A stretch of DNA of 64,000 bases from Azospirillum sp. TSH58. GTDB taxonomy: Bacteria > Pseudomonadota > Alphaproteobacteria > Azospirillales > Azospirillaceae. The DNA lies in the NCBI RefSeq assembly GCF_003119115.1, contig NZ_CP022364.1, positions 582,501 through 646,500 on the forward strand, in the 5' to 3' direction. The notes beneath the pieces were generated by a model. It ran no database searches and had not been told where the DNA came from. It saw only the letters and a list, made by a program, of their open reading frames with translations. This document shows, in pieces, positions 24,601-31,191 of the stretch (positions are counted from its first letter, which is position 1; the number at the start of each line of letters is the position of its first letter). The translations under genes and the position numbers were made by a program.

Positions 24601-25002
24601 CCGCGACGGGTCCACCGGATCGACGGCCCGCGGGCTGTAGAGGTCGCCGTTGGCGTCGCGCCGGTACCAGTCCGGATGCTCGCCGACCAGGATCGCGTCC
24701 TTGGCGGTGTGGTTGATGACGAGGTCGAGCATGACCGACTGGCCGTGCCGCCCCGCCTCCGCGATGAAGCCGCGCAGCAGCTCGTCCGGATGCTCCGGCG
24801 CGCCGCCCTGGATGCGGTCGTGCAGCCGGTAATAGTCCTTCACGGCGTAGAGGCTGCCGGAGAAGCCCGGATAATGGATCGGGTTCAGGAACAGCCAGTC
24901 GAAGCCCATCCCCTGGATGCGGGGCAGATGCCCGGCCCAGTCGCGCATCGGGCCGACGAGCGTGGGAAACAGGTTGTAGATGCGCGGTCCGGCGGTGGCC
25001 AT
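21655..25002 (-). CDS. glgE: GlgE-type maltosyltransferase with extra N-terminal GH13 domain
   Basis: This 1115-residue protein joins two GH13 modules. Residues about 1-420 form an alpha-amylase-like domain with nucleophile Asp in VKGFRCDAAYQIP (near 173) and acid/base Glu in FFAETLGC (near 204). Residues about 450-1115 match GlgE, the alpha-1,4-glucan:maltose-1-phosphate maltosyltransferase, with IFRVDNPHTKPFPFWEW (near 844), LFLAEAFTRPK (near 870) and NFFANTPDILP. GlgE extends glycogen-like glucan from maltose-1-phosphate made from trehalose. Plain GlgE is about 660 residues, so the N-terminal half is an added module. The ATG at 25002 follows AGGAGG, rejecting the longer frame. No treS, mak or glgB is adjacent, and two PPK2 genes are divergent. 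Confidence 0.9.
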   Translation of the reverse strand: MATAGPRIYNLFPTLVGPMRDWAGHLPRIQGMGFDWLFLNPIHYPGFSGSLYAVKDYYRLHDRIQGGAPEHPDELLRGFIAEAGRHGQSVMLDLVINHTAKDAILVGEHPDWYRRDANGDLYSPRAVDPVDPSRVTIWGDLAMLDYERADVRAGLTDYWTRYLRHYIGLGVKGFRCDAAYQIPADVWKTLIDRSREADPEVTFFAETLGCTVEQVRDLCGAGFDFLFNSAKWWDFKSDWLLDQYDEFRWIAPSITFPESHDTDRLAAEVGSQDTERLAAQLKMHYLFAASFSTGVMMPVGFEYGFTRKLDVVNTTPDDWEQPKLDLTGFIGAVNAMKADSPALNVEGPQRRVTSPHNPVIGLIRETSGWANGSGEGCSVLLINPDENQPHAIDPGPLLASSGGGFADFEDVTPEAAPLPFEPGRDLRLRPLEMRVFRARPAQSRPIELNHLGERGAEHDAGTRAWMDELAARRVTIENVYPELDGGRFPVKRVVGDVMEVWADIYTDGTFVLGAAVTYRPVDEEEWREVPMTFFDNDRWVGKLPLTRNTRYQYSILAWRDVWESWRADFKKKHDAGLDVGLELIEGRRFVEHAVGLNEGEGRAALERVVERMSSLQGAELTAYALSDEPRQAMATYGERQYLSRYGCDLEVYVDRTAARYSAWFEIFPRSASPDPSRPGTFDDVSNMLPFIRGMGFDVLYFPPIHPIGRSFRKGRNNTLNPGPNDPGVPYAIGATEGGHADIDPMIGDFEGFRRLVKEARRHGIEIALDFAVQCSPDHPWIKSHPQWFYWRPDGTIRYAENPPKKYQDIVNVSFYREAYPDLWYALRDVVLFWCDEGVRIFRVDNPHTKPFPFWEWMIREVQDRFPDALFLAEAFTRPKLMRRLAKIGFTQSYSYFTWRNTKAELTEYLTELTQGESKDYMQPNFFANTPDILPPILVHGGRPAHMMRAVLAGTLSGVYGLYTPYFVCEADPYPGKEEYNHSEKYEIRHWDWNKPGNIVDYVTRLNKIRAENPALHKFTNLKFYNAYDDNILLYGKMTESKDNVILIAVNLDPHNGHGGTIEVPLWELGLDDGAHVQVEDLFTGQRFTWIGKFQHVWLDPQQNPAAIWRIRPPGR

Positions 25003-25087
25003 CGGGGAAATCCTCCTGGTCGGCAGCGGCACGCCAGCCGGTCGCCGCTGGTTGACAAGCGTGGCGCCTCCCGTGGATCGTCCGGAC

Positions 25088-25224
25088 GACCGTCACCGGC
25101 CAAGGGACCATCACCGGAAGGACCATCGCGAGGTTGCAACGCGCGCCCTGCGGGGCGCACGCGCTCAACCCCTGCGAAGCGCGAAGGTTCCGAATCCTGA
25201 CACTTGGGCCAAAACACTTGGGCC
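25088..25224. promoter_or_regulatory. Short direct repeats in the glgE/ppk2 divergent promoter
   Basis: The 244-bp gap between the divergent glgE-type and ppk2 genes has three degenerate direct repeats beginning GACC(G/A)TCACCGG at 25088, 25106 and 25121, and a perfect 10-bp direct repeat CACTTGGGCC at 25201-25210 and 25215-25224 with a 14-bp period, just upstream of the ppk2 ribosome binding site. They may be regulator sites. No known consensus is matched. TTGACA at 25052-25057 could be a -35 element for ppk2. Confidence 0.35.
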
Positions 25225-25246
25225 AGACATTTCGAAAGGTGCGTGC

Positions 25247-26074
25247 ATGGGCAACGGAAACGGCAAGATCCGGCTCGACAAGCTCGATATGACGGCGGAG
25301 GGCATCGGCAGCAAGGACGACTACGAACGCCGCCTCGCCAAGCTGCAGAAGGACCTGCTGCACATCCAGCAGACCTATTGGCACGAGAAGCGCCGCGCCA
25401 TCCTGGTGTTCGAGGGCTGGGACGCCGCCGGCAAGGGCGGCTGCATCCGCCGCCTGACCGAACCGCTCGACCCCCGCGGCTTCCACGTCTGGCCGATCGG
25501 CACCCCGACGGCGGAGGAGCAGGGCAAGCACTACCTCTACCGCTTCTGGACCAAGCTGCCCGCCCCCGGCACCTTCGCCATCTTCGACCGCTCCTGGTAC
25601 GGCCGCGTGCTGGTGGAGCGGGTGGAGGGCTTCGCCGAGAAGGAACAGTGGAAGCGCGCCTACGACGAGATCAACCAGTTCGAGAAGATGCTGACCGACG
25701 ACGGGGTCCGCATCATCAAGCTCTTCATGCACATCACGCCGGATGAACAGCTCAACCGCTTCCGCGAGCGGCTGAGCAACCCCTACAAGCGCTGGAAGCT
25801 GACCGAGGAGGACCTGCGCAACCGCGCCCGCTGGGACGACTACACCAAGGCCATCGAGGCGATGTTCGAGAAGACCTCGACCGAGACGGCCCCCTGGCAG
25901 GCGGTTCCCGCCAACTCCAAATGGCACGCCCGCCTGAAGGTCATGGAGATCGTGACCGAGGCGCTGAGCCGGGGCGTCAACGTCGCGCCGCCGCCCATCG
26001 ACCTGACCGTCGCCCGGATCGCCGCGGAGGTGCTGGGCGTCCACCTGACCTTCGACACCAAGGAGAAGGACTGA
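25247..26074 (+). CDS. ppk2: Polyphosphate kinase 2 family protein (copy 1)
   Basis: PPK2 enzymes move phosphate between inorganic polyphosphate and nucleotides. The 275-residue protein has the single PPK2 domain: Walker A FEGWDAAGKGG at residues 55-65, the TEPLDPRGFHVWPIGTPT segment, the lid/Walker B element FDRSWYGRVLVERVEGF near residues 113-129 and RFRERLSNPYKRWKLTEED near residue 172. Whether it phosphorylates nucleoside monophosphates or diphosphates cannot be read safely from sequence. The ATG at 25247 is preceded by GAAAGGTG. It runs divergently from the glgE-type gene and is followed after 126 bases by a second PPK2 gene, an unusual tandem. Confidence 0.93.
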   Translation: MGNGNGKIRLDKLDMTAEGIGSKDDYERRLAKLQKDLLHIQQTYWHEKRRAILVFEGWDAAGKGGCIRRLTEPLDPRGFHVWPIGTPTAEEQGKHYLYRFWTKLPAPGTFAIFDRSWYGRVLVERVEGFAEKEQWKRAYDEINQFEKMLTDDGVRIIKLFMHITPDEQLNRFRERLSNPYKRWKLTEEDLRNRARWDDYTKAIEAMFEKTSTETAPWQAVPANSKWHARLKVMEIVTEALSRGVNVAPPPIDLTVARIAAEVLGVHLTFDTKEKD

Positions 26075-26200
26075 CCGTCTCCTCGCCCTGGCGCCCTTGG
26101 CCTCGGTCACTTCGTCGCGGTGGGCGCGCGGGCGGTTGCCTGACGCGCCGGCATCTCCTAGCGTTGGTTGGTGGAGACAACAATAAGCAGGGTGCGTTCG

Positions 26201-27163
26201 ATGGACGAGGTCAAGGCGGGTTCCGGGGCCGGGGCGGAGGAGAAGCCGCGGAAGAAGCGCAAGGCGCTGAAGCTGAAGGATCTCGGCCTCGGCGTTCCGG
26301 CCACCGGCGGCGAGGTGCTGCGCGACGCCAAGGAGGTCGCGGCCATCGAATCCCACTGGCGCGACCTGGGCGGCGGCAAGCCGGCGAAGGGCGGCAAGAA
26401 GGTCAAGTACATCGACGAACTGGCCCGCCTGCAGTTCGAGCTGATCAAGCTGCAGGAATGGGTGCGGGTCAACGGGCTGAAGGTCTGCGTGCTGTTCGAG
26501 GGGCGGGACGCCGCCGGCAAGGGCGGCGTCATCAAGCGCATCACCGAAAGCCTCAACCCCCGCGTCTGCCGGATCGTGGCGCTCGGCACGCCGACCGAGA
26601 AGGAGCGCGGCCAGTGGTACTTCCAGCGCTACGTGGCGCAGCTTCCCGCCAAGGGTGAGATCGTCCTGTTCGACCGCAGCTGGTACAACCGCGCCGGCGT
26701 CGAGCATGTCATGGGCTTCTGCACCGACGCGGAGTACCAGGAGTTCCTGCGCGCCTGCCCGCTGTTCGAGGAGATGCTGGTCCAGTCCGGGATCATCCTG
26801 GTCAAGTATTGGTTCTCGGTCAGCGACGAGGAGCAGGAGAAGCGCTTCACCGAGCGGATGCGCAACCCGATCAAGCGCTGGAAGCTCAGCCCGATGGACC
26901 TCGAATCGCGCAAGCACTGGGTCGAGTACTCCAAGGCCAAGGACGCCATGCTGGAGCACACCGACAAGAAGCTGACGCCCTGGTACATCGTCGACGCCGA
27001 CGACAAGAAGAAGGCGCGGCTGAACTGCATCCACCATCTGCTCCAGCAGATCCCCTACCAGGACATCGCCCCGGTCGAGTTGGACCTGCCGCCGCGGCAG
27101 AGCGACGACGGTTACAAGCGGCCGAAGAAGTCGAAGCAGAACTGGGTGCCGGAGGTGTACTGA
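26201..27163 (+). CDS. ppk2: Polyphosphate kinase 2 (copy 2)
   Basis: The 320-residue protein has a Lys/Ala-rich N-terminal extension of about 60 residues, then the PPK2 domain with Walker A FEGRDAAGKGGVIKRITE at residues 99-116, FDRSWYNRAGVEHVMGFC at 157-174 and RMRNPIKRWKLSPMDLESR near residue 217. The FEGRDAAGKGG and VEHVMGFC motifs are those of class I PPK2, which mainly make GTP or ATP from diphosphates using polyphosphate, or the reverse. The ATG at 26201 is chosen over a TTG at 26168. The two copies share only core motifs, so they are paralogous classes and not a recent duplication. The convergent ClC gene ends 22 bases downstream. Confidence 0.94.
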   Translation: MDEVKAGSGAGAEEKPRKKRKALKLKDLGLGVPATGGEVLRDAKEVAAIESHWRDLGGGKPAKGGKKVKYIDELARLQFELIKLQEWVRVNGLKVCVLFEGRDAAGKGGVIKRITESLNPRVCRIVALGTPTEKERGQWYFQRYVAQLPAKGEIVLFDRSWYNRAGVEHVMGFCTDAEYQEFLRACPLFEEMLVQSGIILVKYWFSVSDEEQEKRFTERMRNPIKRWKLSPMDLESRKHWVEYSKAKDAMLEHTDKKLTPWYIVDADDKKKARLNCIHHLLQQIPYQDIAPVELDLPPRQSDDGYKRPKKSKQNWVPEVY

Positions 27164-27184
27164 GCGCCGACCTCGGACGGGCGG

Positions 27185-29026
27185 TCAGTCCCGCCCGTAG
27201 AGGCTGCGTTCGCCCAGCTCCTCGCCGCGCTGCCGCTCCAGCTCCTGGCTGTAGCGGCGCAGGGCGTAGGCCTCGGTGACGTAGCCGACGATCCGCCGGT
27301 CGGTGGGCGAGGCCAGGACCGGCAGCGCCTCCACCTCGGCGCTGCAGAAGCGCTGGAGCACGCTGCGCACGTCCTCGCCGGGCCGCAGGAAGTCGTCGGC
27401 GTGCTTGGCCAGTTCGCCGACCGGCGTCTTCGCGTCCTCCTCGCCCAGCGACGGGTCGTGCACGGCGCCCATGTCGATGATGCCGGCGTAGGACCCGTCC
27501 GGCTCCACCGCGAAGACGGTCTTGGCGGCGCCCAGCGGATGCAGGCGGCGCAGCGTGTCCAGCGTCTGGGTGGTCAGGATCGTTTTCACGTCGCCGCGCA
27601 TCAGCCGCATCGCCGTCAGCTCTGACACCCAGCCGACGTCGTAGGCGCCGCGGATCGGCACGCCGCGCAGGTGGAAGCGCCACGTCGCGAAGGAATAGCC
27701 GAAGGCCTGCCGGACCACGGTGGTCGACACCACGACGCCGATCAGCACGCCGGACGCCGCCCAGAAATCCTGCGTCGCCTCCAGCACCAGGAGCACCATG
27801 GTGACCGGCGCGCCGATGATGCCGGCGGCCACCGCGCCCATGCCGGCCAGCACCAGCAGCATCCGGTCGAGCCCCAGCCCCGGCACCAGCAGCTCGATCA
27901 CCCCATAGGCCAGCCCGCCGAACAGCCCGCCGAGCAGCAGCGAGGCGCTGAACAGCCCGCCGCGGAATCCAGAGCCGAGCGACAGGGCCGACGCGACGAT
28001 CTTGGCGACCAGCAGGACCGCCATGGCCTCCAACCCGCGGGCCAGCTGCGAGGGGTCGGCGCCGGGTCCGGCCCCCAGCACCTGCGGCACCGCCAGAGCC
28101 AGCGCGCCCAGGGCAAGCCCGCCGAGCGCCGGGCGCCCCCAGACGGGAATGGGCAGCGCGCGGAAGCCGCGCTCGGCCACCGTCACCGCCTGCATGGCGA
28201 GGATGCTGAGCCAGCCGGCCAGGAAACCGAGGACCCCGCAGGCCACATAGTCCCAACCCTCCACCGCCACCGGACGGCCGAAGAACAGGACCGGGGACGG
28301 GTCGGTCAGCCAGTGCGCCACCGCCACCGCGGCGACCGACGCCGCCCCGATCGGGGCCAGCGTGGCGATGGTGTAGCCGCCCATGACCAGCTCGAAGGCG
28401 TAGAAGGCGCCGGCCAGCGGCGCGCCGTAGGCGGCGGAGATGGCCGCCGCCGCCCCACAGCCGACCAGCGTGCGCAAATCCGCCCGCCGCAGATGGAGCT
28501 TCTGACCGAGAGTCGAGGCGATGCCCGCCCCCGCCTGGGTGTAGGCCGCCTCCATCCCCACCGACGCGCCGGAGCCGTTGGACAGCAGGGTCGCCAGGGT
28601 CAAGCGCAGGCTGTCGATCAGGGACATCTTGCCGCCGTAGAGCGCGTTCGCCTCGACCGGATCGACGATGTCGTTGGACCGCCAGCGCCGCACCAGCTTC
28701 ACCATCACGCCGAGCAGCAGGCCGCCGATGGCCGGAACCAGCAGGGTCCGCCAGGGGTCGGCCAGGGCGGCCTCGCCCAGATCCTGCCCGTGGGCCACCG
28801 AGAAGACGAAGGACTGCGTCCAGACCACGGCCTCGTGCAGCATGGCCACGGCCAGCCCGACCCCGGCGCCGATCGCCCCGGCGAGCATCAGGACGCCCAG
28901 CACGCTGTCGCGCAGGCTCCGCCGTGTCAGCACCCTGAGGAACCGCCGGCCGGGGTTGCGTGCTCTTGTCAGGGCGCCGGCCGCGTCCCCCGCGGCGCCC
29001 CGGATTCCCGTCATGTCGTCCGGCAT
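27185..29026 (-). CDS. ClC-family chloride channel/transporter with CBS domains
   Basis: This 613-residue protein has about ten to twelve membrane helices of the ClC fold, then a cytoplasmic CBS pair from about residue 450 onward (KTILTTQTLDTLRRLHPLG and DDFLRPGEDVRSVLQRF). Selectivity-filter motifs are altered: GSGIP reads GSGAS and GREGP reads GMEAAYTQ, keeping the gating glutamate, while GSGFRGGLFSASLLLGG and GIIGAPVTMVLLVLE are closer to consensus. Such variants are often annotated as ClC chloride channel core proteins. The start is taken as the ATG at 29026, since the upstream TTG has no better support. It may affect acid or halide handling. The substrate ion is not certain. Confidence 0.88.
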   Translation of the reverse strand: MPDDMTGIRGAAGDAAGALTRARNPGRRFLRVLTRRSLRDSVLGVLMLAGAIGAGVGLAVAMLHEAVVWTQSFVFSVAHGQDLGEAALADPWRTLLVPAIGGLLLGVMVKLVRRWRSNDIVDPVEANALYGGKMSLIDSLRLTLATLLSNGSGASVGMEAAYTQAGAGIASTLGQKLHLRRADLRTLVGCGAAAAISAAYGAPLAGAFYAFELVMGGYTIATLAPIGAASVAAVAVAHWLTDPSPVLFFGRPVAVEGWDYVACGVLGFLAGWLSILAMQAVTVAERGFRALPIPVWGRPALGGLALGALALAVPQVLGAGPGADPSQLARGLEAMAVLLVAKIVASALSLGSGFRGGLFSASLLLGGLFGGLAYGVIELLVPGLGLDRMLLVLAGMGAVAAGIIGAPVTMVLLVLEATQDFWAASGVLIGVVVSTTVVRQAFGYSFATWRFHLRGVPIRGAYDVGWVSELTAMRLMRGDVKTILTTQTLDTLRRLHPLGAAKTVFAVEPDGSYAGIIDMGAVHDPSLGEEDAKTPVGELAKHADDFLRPGEDVRSVLQRFCSAEVEALPVLASPTDRRIVGYVTEAYALRRYSQELERQRGEELGERSLYGRD

Positions 29027-29084
29027 GCCGGTCAATGTGTGCCCTGCCTCCGCGCCGTCAACCGCGGAGCGCGGACCTACCCCC

Positions 29085-30335
29085 TTAGGGCTTGCCCGTC
29101 TGCGCCGGCGCCGGAGAGGCGGGCGCCTGGGCGGACGGCTGGGCGGCAGACGGCTGGGCGGCAGACGGCTGGGCGGCAGACGGCTGGGCGGAGGGCGGGT
29201 TGACGGCGAGGCGCCGCAGCACCTCCGCCAGATTGTCGCGCACCTTGTCGGCCAGCCCGATGTCGGCCTCCTGCGCCTCGTGGAACAGGATCGTGAACAG
29301 GCGGCCCGGCGACAGGAAGAAGGTCAGCGAGACGTGCATCTTGCCCTCCTTCAGCGCGCAATCCACCGATCCGGTGCGCAGCATCAGGCCGGGCAGGTCC
29401 TCGACGGCGCTCAGCGACGCGGTCGGCGTGCCGCCCTCGCAACGCTTCTTCATCGCGTCGACGTAGCCGGCGGACAGATCCTCCAGCTTGGAGCCCTCCT
29501 CGACCATCCGCTCGCGGATGCCGCCGACGATCGGGCCGATGCGCCAGGCCATGTCGGCGGGCCGCTCGCCCTTCGGCACATTCTCCAGCGACACGCGCTT
29601 GACGTCGCGCACGCCGGCCGCCTTCAGCAGGTCGGCCAGCCCTTCCGGCAGCTCGTCGGGGCGGGTCGCGACCTTCTTGGTGCGGGTGTCGATGGGCGGA
29701 ACGGCGCCGGCCTTGTCCACGCAGGTCTTCAGGTCGGTGAGCACCTTCTTGGTGCCCTTCAGCGCGAAGGCCATGCGGTCGGCGTCGGAGGCGAAGACCA
29801 CCTCCTTGCCGTTCATCAGGGCGGTGTAGAGTTCCTCGTCCTTGCCGTTGGGGATGACCAGCATGTCCGGCTTGGGCGCCAGCGCGCGGCGCTCGCGCGT
29901 CAGCTTGCCGTCCACCACGACCTTGACCTTCCACTGCTCGCCGCCCGGCAGCTCGGCACCCGGGATGCCCATGCCGAGGTTGACCTCGCCCTTGACGTTG
30001 CGCGCGATCATCAGGACATGGCCGGTGTCGAAGCGGCCCTCGATGGCGCAATAGGCGAACTTGCCGTCGCGGTCGCGCGACGGGCCGCCCTCCCATCCGT
30101 CCTCAAGCTCGGCCGGGCCGGTCTTCTCGGTCGGATCGGCGGCGGCCGGAGCCGACGGCGCCGACGGAGCGACGGTGCGGGGCGCCGGCGCCGGTCCGGA
30201 GGATGGGGCGGGGTAATACATGGTCGGCGGGTTGACGGGGACCAGCTCCGCCACCTGCGCCCCATCGGCATGGGCGGCGGCGGCGCCCAGCAGAAGAAGG
30301 GAGGAGAGTGCAGCAGCGACGGCTTTGTCCAACAT
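29085..30335 (-). CDS. Exported protein of unknown function with PSAAQ repeat tail
   Basis: The 416-residue protein begins with a clear signal peptide (MLDKAVAAALSSLLLLGAAAAHA) and a Pro/Ala/Ser linker (residues about 35-70). The body has a region FAYCAIEGRFDTGHVLMIARN, GEQWKVKVVVDGKLTRERRAL and GKEVVFASDADRMAFALKGTKKVL that faintly resembles IalB-type periplasmic proteins, but I would not assign that family. Four cysteines are spread through the body. The C-terminus is a run of PSAAQ units encoded by 15-bp tandem repeats (29129-29195). It follows the LIV-type transporter genes by 148 bases in the opposite reading order, with no functional link visible. Confidence 0.75.
   Translation of the reverse strand: MLDKAVAAALSSLLLLGAAAAHADGAQVAELVPVNPPTMYYPAPSSGPAPAPRTVAPSAPSAPAAADPTEKTGPAELEDGWEGGPSRDRDGKFAYCAIEGRFDTGHVLMIARNVKGEVNLGMGIPGAELPGGEQWKVKVVVDGKLTRERRALAPKPDMLVIPNGKDEELYTALMNGKEVVFASDADRMAFALKGTKKVLTDLKTCVDKAGAVPPIDTRTKKVATRPDELPEGLADLLKAAGVRDVKRVSLENVPKGERPADMAWRIGPIVGGIRERMVEEGSKLEDLSAGYVDAMKKRCEGGTPTASLSAVEDLPGLMLRTGSVDCALKEGKMHVSLTFFLSPGRLFTILFHEAQEADIGLADKVRDNLAEVLRRLAVNPPSAQPSAAQPSAAQPSAAQPSAQAPASPAPAQTGKP
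29129..29195. repeat. 15-bp in-frame tandem repeat encoding PSAAQ
   Basis: The unit GCAGACGGCTGGGCG (plus strand) recurs three times exactly, flanked by two diverged copies. It encodes PSAAQ on the minus strand near the C-terminus of the exported protein. Copy number is likely to vary between strains by slippage without frameshift. Confidence 0.85.
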
Positions 30336-30483
30336 GGCAGAGGTAATCCTTACGGGCAGGGCGACGCCGGAAGCTAGCCCCGCCATTTGGGATCGGCAAG
30401 CGCAAGACGAGAAAGTCACGACAAAGATCCCGGCCTGTTGCCGCAATGCCGAATTGCGTCCGGCGCCACCCTGCGACCGCGGA

Positions 30484-31191
30484 TCAGCCCCCCAGAAAGG
30501 CGTCGCGCAGCGCGTCGGCGGGAAGGCTTTCCACCGGCCCGTCATGCACCGCCCGGCCAAGATGCAGCAGGACGACGCGCCCGGCGGCGGACAGGGCGCG
30601 GGCGGCGCTCTGCTCGGCGACCAGCACCGTGGTTCCCGCGGCGGCGATGGCGCGGACGGCGGCGAAGACCTCCCCGGCCAGCTTGGGCGACAGGCCGAGC
30701 GACGGCTCGTCGAGCAGCAGGACGCGCGGGCGGCCCATCAGCGCGCGGCCCACCGCCAGCATCTGCTGCTGTCCGCCGGACAGCCGCCACGCCCGCTCCC
30801 CGGCCTTCCCCTCCAGCGCCGGGAACAGGGCGAAGACGCGCTCCAGGTCACTGGCGCGCTCGGTGCGGCCAAGCCAGCTCGCCACCTCCAGATTGTCGCG
30901 CACGCTCATGCCGGGGAAGACGCGCCGGCCTTCCGGCACATAGCCCAGGCCGCGGCGCACCCGCCGTTCCGGGGCCAGGGCGCCGATCTCCTCCCCGGCC
31001 AGCCAGACCCGCCCGCCGGTCGCCGGGACGAGGCCGAGGATGGCCTTCAGCAGCGTCGACTTGCCCGCCCCGTTGGCGCCGAGCAGGGCCACCGCTTCCC
31101 CCGCCGCCACGGACAGCGACAGGCGGTCCACCGCCACCGCCCCGCCATAGCCGGCGGTCAGCCCCTCGACCCGCAGCAGGGGCTCTCCCAT
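30484..31191 (-). CDS. livF: LIV/HAAT-type ABC transporter ATP-binding protein LivF
   Basis: This 235-residue ATPase has Walker A GANGAGKST near residues 38-46, the LivF-typical LGYVPEGRRVFPGMSVRDNLEVA near residues 85-107, signature RLSGGQQQMLAVGRALM near residue 137, Walker B VLLLDEPSLGLSP near residue 158 and the switch region after it. It is the last gene of the transporter operon. Its ATG overlaps the stop of the upstream LivM-LivG fusion by one base (TGATG). Its sequence would normally lead to a branched-chain amino acid call, but the operon starts with a TPP riboswitch, so import of thiamine or a precursor is the better prediction. Confidence 0.93.
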   Translation of the reverse strand: MGEPLLRVEGLTAGYGGAVAVDRLSLSVAAGEAVALLGANGAGKSTLLKAILGLVPATGGRVWLAGEEIGALAPERRVRRGLGYVPEGRRVFPGMSVRDNLEVASWLGRTERASDLERVFALFPALEGKAGERAWRLSGGQQQMLAVGRALMGRPRVLLLDEPSLGLSPKLAGEVFAAVRAIAAAGTTVLVAEQSAARALSAAGRVVLLHLGRAVHDGPVESLPADALRDAFLGG

